A DNA stretch of 64,000 bases from assembly GCA_937996795.1 (NCBI GenBank), contig CALKUH010000068.1:1-64000 (forward strand), read 5' to 3'. The DNA comes from an uncultured Verrucomicrobiota bacterium (lineage in GTDB: Bacteria; Verrucomicrobiota; Kiritimatiellia; CAIVKH01). The translations under genes and the position numbers were made by a program. A model generated the notes under the pieces. That model made no database searches and was not told where the DNA came from. It saw nothing but the letters and a program-made list of their open reading frames with translations. Positions 50,335-59,255 of the stretch are shown piece by piece. The first letter of the stretch is position 1, and each line of letters opens with the position of its first letter.

Positions 50335-51157
50335 GCGCGAGTTCCTTCCAGAAATTCAGCACCACCTGCTTCATCCGGGCCATCGCCTTGCGCGTGGCTT
50401 CCGTCACTTCCTCGTGGCTGAGCGGCGTCGCGCTGATGCCGGCGGCGCTGTTCGTGATGCACGAGAGCCCGGCGACCCGAAGGCCGGCCGCCTTGGCCAG
50501 CATCGCCTCCGGCACCGTGGACATGCCGACCGCATCCGCGCCCATCGTCCGGAAGGCGCGAATTTCCGCGGGCGATTCATAGGTCGGACCCGAATCGGCC
50601 AGATAGACGCCGCGCGGCAGTTCCTCGCCGGCGTGTCGCCCGGCCTGCGCCAACCGCTCGCGGAGCGCGCGGTCGTACACCTCGGTCTGGTCCGGAAAGC
50701 GCGGGCCCCAGAAGGGGTCATGCGGGCCGACGAGCGGATTCGCCCCGAGGAAGTTGATGTGATCCTCAATAATCATCAGTTTCCCGGTGACGAGGTCCGC
50801 ACGCACGCCGCCGGCGGCATTGGTGATCATGACGGCCTTGGCGCCGAGCGACTTGAGCACAAACACCGGCAGCGCAATCGGCGTCCAGCCCACGCCTTCA
50901 TAAAAATGCCGGCGCCCCTGGAAAATAAGCGTCTCCACGCCCGATGACTCGGCGCGCACGAGGCGTCCGGCATGCCCGGCCACGCCCGTTTTGCCGAGTC
51001 CGGGAATGTCCTCATACGGGATGTGGTCGATGCCCTTGAACGCCTCCACCACCTCGCTCCAGCCGGAGCCGAGGATGAGACCCATGCGCGGGCGCGCATC
51101 AGGCCAGCGCTTTTTGACGAAGGCGAGGGCGTTCTCGAGTGTGGAGCGATCCATCAT
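50321..51157 (-). CDS. punA: Purine nucleoside phosphorylase (trimeric, family 2)
   Basis: 278 residues. It splits inosine, guanosine and their deoxy forms with phosphate to base plus (deoxy)ribose-1-phosphate. Visible are GLILGSGWSEVV (phosphate site), VAGHAGRLV, FQGRRHFYEG, ITNAAGGVRADL, MIIEDHINFLGANPL and VGMSTVPEAMLAKAAGLRV. The base-binding Asn in ITNSAAG fits 6-oxopurine specificity. It lies between deoA and cdd. Together with DeoB it would feed sugar phosphate to the RpiB-DeoC fusion. Confidence 0.93.
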   Translation of the reverse strand: MMDRSTLENALAFVKKRWPDARPRMGLILGSGWSEVVEAFKGIDHIPYEDIPGLGKTGVAGHAGRLVRAESSGVETLIFQGRRHFYEGVGWTPIALPVFVLKSLGAKAVMITNAAGGVRADLVTGKLMIIEDHINFLGANPLVGPHDPFWGPRFPDQTEVYDRALRERLAQAGRHAGEELPRGVYLADSGPTYESPAEIRAFRTMGADAVGMSTVPEAMLAKAAGLRVAGLSCITNSAAGISATPLSHEEVTEATRKAMARMKQVVLNFWKELAHESL

Positions 51158-51190
51158 GGGCGGTTTCCTTTCAGCCGTTTCCCGGGCGCG

Positions 51191-52498
51191 CTACCCGCTG
51201 ATGCGTTCGAGGATCAGACGGGGCTCGCGCGGTTTCGATTTTGACACCTTGAACGCAGACTTCAACAACTCACGGGCCTGCGCCAGCCGCCCGCGGTCAT
51301 TGGCGTGAATCACCAACAGGGGATCGCCCTTGCGAACCGGTTCCCCGATCTTGCGGATGCCGGACACGCCGACCGCGAAGTCCACGGCTTCATCCGTGCG
51401 GGTGCGTCCGGCCCCGAGGACCACGCAGGCCTTGCCGATGGACTCCGCATCTGCGAGCGCCACATGGCCGGATGAGGCCGCGTTGAAGGGCTCGATGATG
51501 GAGGCCTGCGGCAGCCGCGCGGGATCGTCGATCACGCGGACGTCGCCGCCCTGCAATTCGACCATGCGCCGGAACACGCGGAACGCCTCGCCGCTCGCGA
51601 GCGCCGCCTCCAGTTGTTTCCGCGCCTGCGCGCGCGAGCGGGCGACCTTGCCTTGCAGCATCATTTCCTCGGCAAACGCGAGGGTCAGTTCGGTGAGGTC
51701 GCGCGGGCCGCGGTTCCGCAGCGTTTCGATGGATTCGAGGACTTCAAGCGCGTTGCCCGCGGTGCGGCCCAGCGGCTGGTTCATGTCGGTGATGAGCGCG
51801 GCCATCCCCTTGTCCATCGCCTTGCCGACACGCACCATGCTCATGGCCAGCGCGCGCGCGTCCTTCTGCGTGCGCATGAACGCGCCCTTGCCGCATTTGA
51901 CGTCGAGCACCAGCGCGTCGATCCCCTCCGCAAGTTTCTTGCACATGATGCTTGCGGTGATCAGCGGGATCGAGGCGACGGTGCCGGTCACGTCGCGCAG
52001 CGCGTACAGCTTCTTGTCCGCCGGCGCGAGCTGCTTCGTCTGGCCGATGATCGAGCAGCCGCACTGCTTGATGACGGAGATGAACTCCGCGTCGGACAGG
52101 TTGGTGCGATAGCCCGGGATGGATTCGAGTTTGTCGAGCGTGCCCCCGGTGATGCCGAGCCCGCGGCCGGAAATCATCGGCACGGCGAGCCCGCAGCACG
52201 CGACCAGCGGCGCGAGCACGAGCGAGACCTTGTCGCCAATGCCGCCGGTGGAGTGTTTGTCCACCTTGGGTTTCCTGATGGAGGAGGTGTCCACGAGATC
52301 GCCGGAACGCATCATGGCGTCGGTGAGCACGGCGATTTCCTTCGGGTTCATTCCGCGGAGGAAAATGGCCATCGCCATGGCCGACATCTGGTAGTCCGGC
52401 AGCTCGCCGCGGGCGTAGGCGCCGATGAACGAGCGGATCTCCTCTTCGGACAAGGCGTGGCCGTCGCGCTTCTTCTCGATGATCCATTGGGGCAGCAT
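51191..52498 (-). CDS. deoA: Pyrimidine-nucleoside/thymidine phosphorylase
   Basis: 435 residues from the ATG at 52498, which has GAGGGA at the right distance; a GTG four codons upstream is less likely. The signature KVDKHSTGGIGDK (about 80-92) binds phosphate, followed by MISGRGLGITGGTLDKLESIPGY. The GPRDL and ARKQLEAALASGEAFRVFRRMVE regions match the DeoA/Pdp family, as does length (430-440). It converts thymidine, deoxyuridine and perhaps uridine to base plus (deoxy)ribose-1-phosphate. Confidence 0.95.
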   Translation of the reverse strand: MLPQWIIEKKRDGHALSEEEIRSFIGAYARGELPDYQMSAMAMAIFLRGMNPKEIAVLTDAMMRSGDLVDTSSIRKPKVDKHSTGGIGDKVSLVLAPLVACCGLAVPMISGRGLGITGGTLDKLESIPGYRTNLSDAEFISVIKQCGCSIIGQTKQLAPADKKLYALRDVTGTVASIPLITASIMCKKLAEGIDALVLDVKCGKGAFMRTQKDARALAMSMVRVGKAMDKGMAALITDMNQPLGRTAGNALEVLESIETLRNRGPRDLTELTLAFAEEMMLQGKVARSRAQARKQLEAALASGEAFRVFRRMVELQGGDVRVIDDPARLPQASIIEPFNAASSGHVALADAESIGKACVVLGAGRTRTDEAVDFAVGVSGIRKIGEPVRKGDPLLVIHANDRGRLAQARELLKSAFKVSKSKPREPRLILERISG

Positions 52499-52570
52499 AC
52501 AGTCCCTCACTCGTTGTGTTCGCGGCCCCGCACGGTCCGAGCCGGATCGGGCGTGGCCGTCGTGTTGATC

Positions 52571-53746
52571 CTACAAGAAAGCAACGCCGCGGGGCAGCGG
52601 GTCAATCCCGAAAAGCGAGGCGATCGACTGCGCGACGTCATAAAATCCATCGCGCAGGCCGAGGCTGATGCCCGGACGACCGGGCTGGCACACCAGCAGC
52701 GGCACCACTTCGCGGGTGTGGTCGCTGCCCTTGAAGGTGGGGTCGTTGCCGTGGTCGGCGGTGATGATCAGCGTGTCGCTCGTGGTGAGCGTGGGGATGA
52801 ACTTCGCGAGCCATCCGTCGGTCTGCACGAGGCACTCGGCGTAGCCTTTGGGATCGCGGCGGTGCCCGTGGAGCATGTCGAAATCGATGAAGTTCGCGAA
52901 GAGCAGGCCGCGCTTCATCTCCGCCGCAAAGCGTTCGACCGTCTGCTGGGAGGCGCGGTTGTTGCCGGTGTGGTCGGACTGGGTGATGCCGCGGTGCGCG
53001 AAGATGTCCTCGATCTTTCCCACGGCATACACGGGCACGCCGGAGGATTTGAGGCGCTCGAGGATCGTCGGCTCGTCGGGCTTGAACGCGTAATCGCGCC
53101 GGTCCTCGGTCCGGTGGAAGTTTCCCGCCGTTCCTCGGAAAGGCCGTGCGATCACGCGACCCACGCGGTAGGGGTCGCACAGGCGCCGTGCGATTTCGCA
53201 CGCGCGGTACAATTCGTCCAGCGGGATCACATCGATGTTGGCCGCGATCTGAAAGACCGAATCGGCGCTGGTGTAGGCGATCCATTTCCCGTCGCGCGTG
53301 GCTTCCGCGCCCAGTTCCTCGATGATGCCGGTGCCGCTGGCCGATTTATTGCCAAGGATCCGGCGTCCCGTCTCGCGCTCGAATGTTTCGACCACATCCG
53401 CGGGGAAGGATGGCGGCCCCGGCGGAAACAGATGAAACCCCGGCTGGAGCAGCAGGCCCGCGAGTTCCCAGTGGCCCGTGATCGTATCCTTGCCCTGCGA
53501 GCGCTCGCGCATCGCGCCGTAGCTCGCGAGGGGCTGGGCGACCGGGGGTACCCCGCGGATGGCGAGCGGTCGGGGCGTGAGGGCGGGGATGTTGCCGAGG
53601 CCCAGTTTCTGGAAGGTCGGAAGGTGCAGGCCGCCGACAGCCTCCGCGATGTGGGGCAGGGTGGCGGCGCCTTCGTCGCCATAGTCCGCGGCGTCCGGCG
53701 CATGGCCGATGCCGACCGAATCGAGCACGATGAGAAATACGCGCAT
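52571..53746 (-). CDS. deoB: Phosphopentomutase
   Basis: 391 residues from ATG 53746 (GAGAGG upstream). The alkaline-phosphatase superfamily mutase moves phosphate from C1 to C5 of ribose or deoxyribose. Motifs: LIVLDSVGIGHAPDA (metal Asp), GKDTITGHWE (catalytic Thr), FDMLHGHRRDP, and ADHGNDPTFKGSDHTRE (metal Asp/His). Length matches DeoB. It starts 13 bases after the last shell gene and connects the phosphorylases to the DeoC and RpiB-like domains. Confidence 0.95.
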   Translation of the reverse strand: MRVFLIVLDSVGIGHAPDAADYGDEGAATLPHIAEAVGGLHLPTFQKLGLGNIPALTPRPLAIRGVPPVAQPLASYGAMRERSQGKDTITGHWELAGLLLQPGFHLFPPGPPSFPADVVETFERETGRRILGNKSASGTGIIEELGAEATRDGKWIAYTSADSVFQIAANIDVIPLDELYRACEIARRLCDPYRVGRVIARPFRGTAGNFHRTEDRRDYAFKPDEPTILERLKSSGVPVYAVGKIEDIFAHRGITQSDHTGNNRASQQTVERFAAEMKRGLLFANFIDFDMLHGHRRDPKGYAECLVQTDGWLAKFIPTLTTSDTLIITADHGNDPTFKGSDHTREVVPLLVCQPGRPGISLGLRDGFYDVAQSIASLFGIDPLPRGVAFL

Positions 53747-53759
53747 GCCTCTCGCTCCG

Positions 53760-54041
53760 TCAGGATGCCCGGGACGGGCAGTGCACCTCGTCGATGATGC
53801 CGACGATGACGCTCCGCACCGGCGCGGTGGTGGAACCGACGATTTGCCGCGCCCCGGTGCCTTCGTCCAGCACGAGGACCGGGTCGCCGACGCCGGCGTC
53901 CACGGTGTCCACCGCGACGACGTAGTCGCCCGACGGCTTGCCCGCGGCGTCGGTCTTTTCCACGACCAGCATTTTCTTCGCGTCGTACCACGGGTGGTTG
54001 ATCGTGGAATCAATGCTGCCGATGACGCGCCCGGTAAACAT
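53760..54041 (-). CDS. BMC-P shell vertex protein (EutN/CcmL family), copy 3
   Basis: 93 residues. The EutN/CcmL beta-barrel starts FTGRVIGSIDSTINHPWYDAKKMLVVE and has DTVDAGVGDPVLVLDEGTGAR and VRSVIVGIIDEVH. Five copies form the pentamer that caps each vertex of the icosahedral shell. Its start overlaps the stop of the preceding BMC-P gene. It differs clearly from the two other BMC-P proteins of this operon, so mixed or alternative vertices are possible. Confidence 0.93.
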   Translation of the reverse strand: MFTGRVIGSIDSTINHPWYDAKKMLVVEKTDAAGKPSGDYVVAVDTVDAGVGDPVLVLDEGTGARQIVGSTTAPVRSVIVGIIDEVHCPSRAS

Positions 54042-54319
54042 CAGGCGTTCTCCTGCAGGTTCAGCGAGTCGATGATGCCCACGATCGCGTGATCCACCGG
54101 GACGAAGGCGGGATCGAGCGTCATCGCCGCTTCACGTCCGCCCTCGTACGAGACCAGTTCGCCCGGTCCCGCCATGCGGGTGCCGTCGGCGGCGACGACC
54201 GGCTTGCCCTTGGGCTGCCCGGTTTTGTCGAGGGGCTGCACCAGCAGCAGCGGCACGCCTTCAAGGCCCTCGTAGACGACCGTCGCGATCACGCGCCCGA
54301 TGACACGTCCGAGCAGCAT
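54041..54319 (-). CDS. BMC-P shell vertex protein (EutN/CcmL family), copy 2
   Basis: 92 residues. It begins LLGRVIGRVIATVVYEGLEG with PLLLVQPLD and PVDHAIVGIIDSLNL, the usual EutN strands. The central loop (AAMTLDPAF) differs from the Gly-Ser type loop of the other copies. Start and stop overlap with the neighbouring BMC-T and BMC-P genes, so translation is coupled. Confidence 0.93.
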   Translation of the reverse strand: MLLGRVIGRVIATVVYEGLEGVPLLLVQPLDKTGQPKGKPVVAADGTRMAGPGELVSYEGGREAAMTLDPAFVPVDHAIVGIIDSLNLQENA

Positions 54320-54930
54320 CAGGGCGCCTCCCCGTCGAGTTCAAGCAGCGGGCCGGATCCGAAATGACTGTGTTGCTGAACGCGCGCGCTCATCGCGTCG
54401 TGCGGTGCGGGGAGGATTTGGAACTGGACCTCCCTGCCGGTGGCGGTCAGGAACCCGTGGACGATGTCCATCGCGGCCTCCACGTCGTGCAACTCGCCCT
54501 GGTAGATGCTCAATCCCTTGCCCGAAAGACCCGTGTCGGCGAGGCGCAATTCCATCAACTGCACCGGCGTGCCTTTCAGCGCGAGCTCCGCCGCGCGCAC
54601 ATTGCACGACACCGTGGCCGTCTCGACAATTGCGATCGAGCCGTGCCCCTCCGGCTTGCGAAGGCCGAGGATGGCGTCATGGAGCTGTGGATGCACATCG
54701 GCCAGGAACACGGAATCCAGCACGCCGTCGCCACCCCAGAAGAGGCCCTCCTCGAACGACTCTTCCACGGACGCAACGCTGCCGCCGATCAGCGTCAGGT
54801 AGCGTCCCCGGCTGATCGATCCGCAGCGCGCGAAGGCGATGGGCGCTTTTTTCAGCATCTTGTCCGTGGCGAACATTCCCCTGGCGATCTCCCCGAATTC
54901 GACCACGGCCATGGCCGTGTATTTCTTCAT
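54319..54930 (-). CDS. BMC-T trimeric shell protein (single-layer-like)
   Basis: 203 residues made of two BMC domains in tandem. The first is MAVVEFGEIARGMFATDKMLKKAPIAFARCGSISRGRYLTLIGG; the second is IAIVETATVSCNVRAAELALKGTPVQLMELRL with GELHDVEAAMDIV. From memory it resembles the single-layer trimer of the Haliangium ochraceum shell. The pore loop of each domain would sit near ARCGSI and MELRLA; a Cys in the first is notable. Its ATG shares one base with the aldehyde dehydrogenase stop (TGATG). Confidence 0.9.
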   Translation of the reverse strand: MKKYTAMAVVEFGEIARGMFATDKMLKKAPIAFARCGSISRGRYLTLIGGSVASVEESFEEGLFWGGDGVLDSVFLADVHPQLHDAILGLRKPEGHGSIAIVETATVSCNVRAAELALKGTPVQLMELRLADTGLSGKGLSIYQGELHDVEAAMDIVHGFLTATGREVQFQILPAPHDAMSARVQQHSHFGSGPLLELDGEAP

Positions 54931-56372
54931 CACGTGATCCTGAAGTGATCCACGAGCACGCAGCGGCGCCAGCGGGAAAAGGTGCGCGGTCCGGTCAGTC
55001 CCTCGCCGGTCGGGCTGGCGATGGTGAACGACGTGTAGCCCTCGCCCTCCAGGCCCAGACCCGCCTGGGAGCGCCCGTTCTTGACGAAAATGCTGCAGTT
55101 GCACTCCTTCGCCATGCGGTGGAGCTTGTCGATGTTGCGCGAGTGCATGATCGCGGTATGCCGGTTGCCGCCCTCGGTCTGGATGGCGAGGTCAATCGCA
55201 TAATCCGCGTTCGGCACGCGGCAGACGGGCAGGATCGGCATCATCTGTTCCGTCCAGAGCAGGGGATGGTTCTCATCCACCTCGACGATCCCGAGCCGGC
55301 AGGAGCTGGGCACGTTGATGCCGATTTTCGCGAGGATGACCTCGGCGTTCTTGCCGATCAGGTCGCGGTTGATGTGCGCCTCCTTGCGCGGCCCGTGCAT
55401 CTCGGTGAAGATGACCTTCTCGAGCGCGGCGAGTTTGCTCTTGTCGATCAGCACGGCGCTGTTCTGCTGCATGGCCTTGATCAGGTCGTCCGCGACCTTG
55501 TCCACGACCAGCACCTGCTTTTCATCGGCGCAGATGATGTTGTTGTCCGTCGAGGCGCCGAGCACGATGTCGCGCCCCGCCTTTTCAATGTTCGCCGTCT
55601 CGTCCACGACCACCGGCGGATTGCCGGGGCCCGCGCAGATCGCGCGCTTGCCGGACGACATCGCGGCCTTCACCACGCCGCCACCGCCCGTGACGACGAC
55701 GAGGCGGATGTTCGGGTGCTTCATCGTCTGGCCCGCGCTCTCGACGGTTGGATTCGATACGCAGGTGACGACATTCCGCGGCCCGCCGTTCGCGAGGATG
55801 GTCTTGTTCAGCAACGCGACGGTCTGCATGGAGCAGTTCTTTGCCGTCGGATGCACGTTGAACACGACCGTATTGCCCGCCGCGATCATGCCGATGGTGT
55901 TGCAGATGATCGTGGATGTCGGGTTCGTGCAGGGCGTGATCGCGCCGATGACGCCGAACGGGGCCGGCTCCAGCAGCGTCAGGCCGTTGTCGCCGGTGAT
56001 GGCCTCCGGCGCAAGATGTTCGATGCCCGGCGTCTTTTCCGTGACGAGGATGTTCTTGGTGATTTTATCCTCGAAGCGGCCGAGCCCGGTTTCCTCGTGC
56101 GCGGCCTTGGCCAGCACCGCCGCGTTCTCCAGCATCACGGCGCGAATTGCCGAGATGATCTGCGCGCGCTTCTTCAACGGCAGCGCAACGTAGACCGGCT
56201 GGGCTTCGCGCGCCGCTTTGACGGCTTCGTCGACCGTGGGATAGATGCCCAGGTCTCGATCCGCCGCCGCGACAGCCGCCGGCGCGGGCACGGAACCCGC
56301 CGGGCGCTGTTCGATGTCGGCTACAATTCGGCGCGCGATGGCTTCAATGTCGGCATCGGTTAATCGGGCCAT
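54930..56372 (-). CDS. CoA-acylating aldehyde dehydrogenase (PduP/EutE type) with encapsulation-peptide-like N-terminus
   Basis: 480 residues. It oxidises aldehyde plus CoA and NAD to acyl-CoA, here presumably acetaldehyde to acetyl-CoA inside the shell. Cys281 in NNIICADEKQ is the nucleophile expected for EutE/PduP, and the cofactor site includes FGVIGAITPCTNPT and VTGGGGVVKAA. The first 20 residues (LTDADIEAIARRIVADI) form an amphipathic helix followed by a Pro/Ala linker, the usual encapsulation peptide arrangement. The same pattern recurs in the RpiB-DeoC linker. No strong Shine-Dalgarno is present. Confidence 0.95.
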   Translation of the reverse strand: MARLTDADIEAIARRIVADIEQRPAGSVPAPAAVAAADRDLGIYPTVDEAVKAAREAQPVYVALPLKKRAQIISAIRAVMLENAAVLAKAAHEETGLGRFEDKITKNILVTEKTPGIEHLAPEAITGDNGLTLLEPAPFGVIGAITPCTNPTSTIICNTIGMIAAGNTVVFNVHPTAKNCSMQTVALLNKTILANGGPRNVVTCVSNPTVESAGQTMKHPNIRLVVVTGGGGVVKAAMSSGKRAICAGPGNPPVVVDETANIEKAGRDIVLGASTDNNIICADEKQVLVVDKVADDLIKAMQQNSAVLIDKSKLAALEKVIFTEMHGPRKEAHINRDLIGKNAEVILAKIGINVPSSCRLGIVEVDENHPLLWTEQMMPILPVCRVPNADYAIDLAIQTEGGNRHTAIMHSRNIDKLHRMAKECNCSIFVKNGRSQAGLGLEGEGYTSFTIASPTGEGLTGPRTFSRWRRCVLVDHFRIT

Positions 56373-56405
56373 GGGTCAACGGAGCCGGCGCAGGGCGCCC
56401 GCCGC

Positions 56406-56720
56406 TCACTCCTCCGGGAGCTGGGGTTCGCTGTGTTTGCGGAATCGTTCCTCGCCGTTCACGTCCCATGAATCCACGATGGCCATGATGACGGCGTCCA
56501 CCGGCCGCTTGTCGGTCTGCTGGGTCTGGCGCGCCGAACTGCCGGAGGCGATGAGGACGATCTCGTCCACACCGGCTCCCACAGCGTCGGCTGCCACCAG
56601 CACCGATCCCGATTCGCGGCCCGCGTCGTCCAGCGCGCGCACCAGCATCAAGCGAAGCCCTTCCAGGCTCGGCTCCTTGCGGGTGGCGACGACGGTTCCG
56701 ATGATGCGGGCGAGCTGCAT
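56406..56720 (-). CDS. BMC-P shell vertex protein (EutN/CcmL family), copy 1
   Basis: 104 residues. The N-terminus is QLARIIGTVVATRKEPSLEGLRLMLVRALDD, with AADAVGAGVDEIVLIASGSSAR in the middle and VDAVIMAIVDSWDV near the end. This is the most canonical EutN/CcmL sequence of the three BMC-P genes. The acidic C-terminal tail (about 90-104) is longer than usual. It follows a palindromic spacer after the BMC-H gene. Confidence 0.95.
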   Translation of the reverse strand: MQLARIIGTVVATRKEPSLEGLRLMLVRALDDAGRESGSVLVAADAVGAGVDEIVLIASGSSARQTQQTDKRPVDAVIMAIVDSWDVNGEERFRKHSEPQLPEE

Positions 56721-56735
56721 GATTCAGGAATGACG

Positions 56736-56795
56736 AATGACAAACGTCCGCATGACCAAAGGGAGAACCCTTTTTGTCATTAGACTTTTGTCATT
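56736..56795. repeat. Long imperfect palindrome between BMC-H and BMC-P genes
   Basis: The left arm 56736-56763 (AATGACAAACGTCCGCATGA and on) and right arm 56768-56795 are near reverse complements over about 28 bases, closing with a perfect AAAGGG-AGAA-CCCTTT tip. In mRNA it would form a strong hairpin just after the BMC-H frame. Similar AATGACAAA repeats occur between genes in related bacteria. Such hairpins can protect the upstream message, which would suit the need for excess BMC-H. Confidence 0.65.
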
Positions 56796-56806
56796 GGACA
56801 CACTTC

Positions 56807-57106
56807 CTATTTCTTCGCCTTGGCTTCCGCCTGGCGTCCCAGCGGCAGCACCGCGTCCACATTGCTGTGGGGGCGGGCAATGACGTGGACGGAGACGACT
56901 TCGCCGACGCGGCCGCCGGCCACTTGCGCGGCGTCGCACGCCGCCTTGACCGCCGCGACATCGCCGCGCACGATCACGGACACGTAGCCACCGCCGGTTT
57001 TCTCGTAGGAAACCAGCTCGACCTTCGCGGCCTTGACCGCCGCATCCGCCGCTTCCACCACGGCCGGGAACGACCGCGTTTCAATCATGCCTAGTGCTTC
57101 TGCCAT
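56807..57106 (-). CDS. BMC-H hexameric shell protein
   Basis: 99 residues. Canonical Pfam BMC fold: ALGMIETRSFPAVVEAADAAVKAAKVELV, then the pore region EKTGGGYVSVIVRGDVAAVKAACDAA, then VVSVHVIARPHSNV. Hexamers tile the shell facets. The Gly-Gly-Gly pore-side loop would give a small pore. The short Lys/Ala tail (LGRQAEAKAKK) is typical. GGGAG lies before the ATG at 57106. It is the only BMC-H gene in the locus, flanked by 87-base and 86-base spacers. Confidence 0.97.
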   Translation of the reverse strand: MAEALGMIETRSFPAVVEAADAAVKAAKVELVSYEKTGGGYVSVIVRGDVAAVKAACDAAQVAGGRVGEVVSVHVIARPHSNVDAVLPLGRQAEAKAKK

Positions 57107-57193
57107 GTTCGTATCTCCCTTTGTTGCTCGATTGCGTTATCGACTTCCATCCGCCGCGCCCATCGAGCGCGGCTACAACGGTGCGTCACAGGG

Positions 57194-57829
57194 TCAGCCG
57201 CCCTTGCCGCCTTTTTCCTCGCGGCCCGAGATCACTTCCAGCGCCTGCTCCGCCGCGCGGTAGCCGATGTCGATGTCGCGCTCCTCGCCGCCGAGATAGA
57301 TGCGTCCGAAGCTGCCCACGGCGCGCACCTCGAGGATGTTGATGTTCGCGGCCTTCTCCGCCTCGTTCGCGGCGATCGCGGCATAGCCGGCCGGCGCGCA
57401 CTCCATGACGTAGAGCGAGTGGCCGGGCAGGATCATGTTGCCGTGGCGCATCCGGTTCACGAGCTGCGTGTGGTAATCCGAGATGTTGCGAATGACCTGG
57501 CTTGTGAGGAGCTTCGGCTTGATGCGATCCTCCTCCTTCAATTCCAGCGATTCAAGGATGGCGCTGCCCGCCTGGCGCACGTCCGCCTGCGAGTGGGAGT
57601 GCAGTTCCAGCATGCCGTACAGGCGCTCGACGATCATCATGCCGGGCGTCACGTTCGTGGCCTTGAGGGCGACGTCGGTGACCCGGTTGATTTCCATGCC
57701 GGGCGCGATTTCCACGAAGAGCGCCGCCTGGCCGGGCGTGGGCAGGAAGCCCTGCGCCACGGTGCCCAGGAATGAGGCAAACTGAGGCTGCAGGCTGTCA
57801 ATAAACGCGTAGCACCGTAGTTCCGCCAT
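57194..57829 (-). CDS. BMC-T trimeric shell protein (double-layer/CsoS1D-like type)
   Basis: 211 residues from ATG 57829 with AAGGAGAGAGA upstream; the frame extends further but without a plausible start. Two BMC-like halves: ELRCYAFIDSLQPQFASFLG with LFVEIAPGMEINRVTDVALK and IVERLYGMLELH, then HSLYVMECAPAGYAAIAANEAEKAANI with ILEVRAVGSFGRIYLGGEERDIDIGYRAAEQAL. The permuted start and PG(M/L)EI pattern resemble, from memory, the double-stacked trimers of the Haliangium shell and CsoS1D, which can gate a large pore. This would pass bulky cofactors or sugar phosphates. Confidence 0.9.
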   Translation of the reverse strand: MAELRCYAFIDSLQPQFASFLGTVAQGFLPTPGQAALFVEIAPGMEINRVTDVALKATNVTPGMMIVERLYGMLELHSHSQADVRQAGSAILESLELKEEDRIKPKLLTSQVIRNISDYHTQLVNRMRHGNMILPGHSLYVMECAPAGYAAIAANEAEKAANINILEVRAVGSFGRIYLGGEERDIDIGYRAAEQALEVISGREEKGGKGG

Positions 57830-57870
57830 GGTCTCTCTCCTTATTGTCGCCGGATGCGCCGGCGCCCCAC

Positions 57871-59139
<1,269 letters not shown>

Positions 59140-59165
59140 ATAGGAAACGCGCAAACAACGCGAAG

Positions 59166-59194
59166 ATTCTGCCGTGAAGAAGCACGGGAAGCAA
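59166..59194 (-). promoter_or_regulatory. Candidate promoter and operator of the BMC operon
   Basis: Read on the minus strand: TTGCTT (59189-59194), 17-base spacer, CAGAAT (59166-59171), predicted start about 20 bases before ATG 59139. The spacer contains a perfect palindrome CCGTG-CTTCTT-CACGG (59172-59187), a good position for a repressor. Consensus matches are moderate. Confidence 0.45.
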
Positions 59195-59207
59195 CGAATT
59201 TCATGCC

Positions 59208-59252
59208 CTCGTGTTGCGAAACACGAGCGCGGGGAGGAGCTTCGATCGAAGC
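59208..59252. repeat. Two perfect palindromes between the chaperone gene and the BMC operon
   Basis: CTCGTGTT-GCGA-AACACGAG at 59208-59227 and GCTTCGATCGAAGC at 59239-59252. The first could be a terminator stem for the upstream minus-strand gene (no T run) or an upstream regulator site for the BMC promoter. The second is a short 14-base palindrome directly after the chaperone stop. Confidence 0.55.
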
Positions 59253-59255
59253 GCG

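Noticed and set aside
54336..54930. Possible PduT-like Fe-S cluster Cys in the second BMC-T
   Set aside because: Cys in ARCGSI does not line up with the CPGKY Cys of PduT; the aligned position is Ser.
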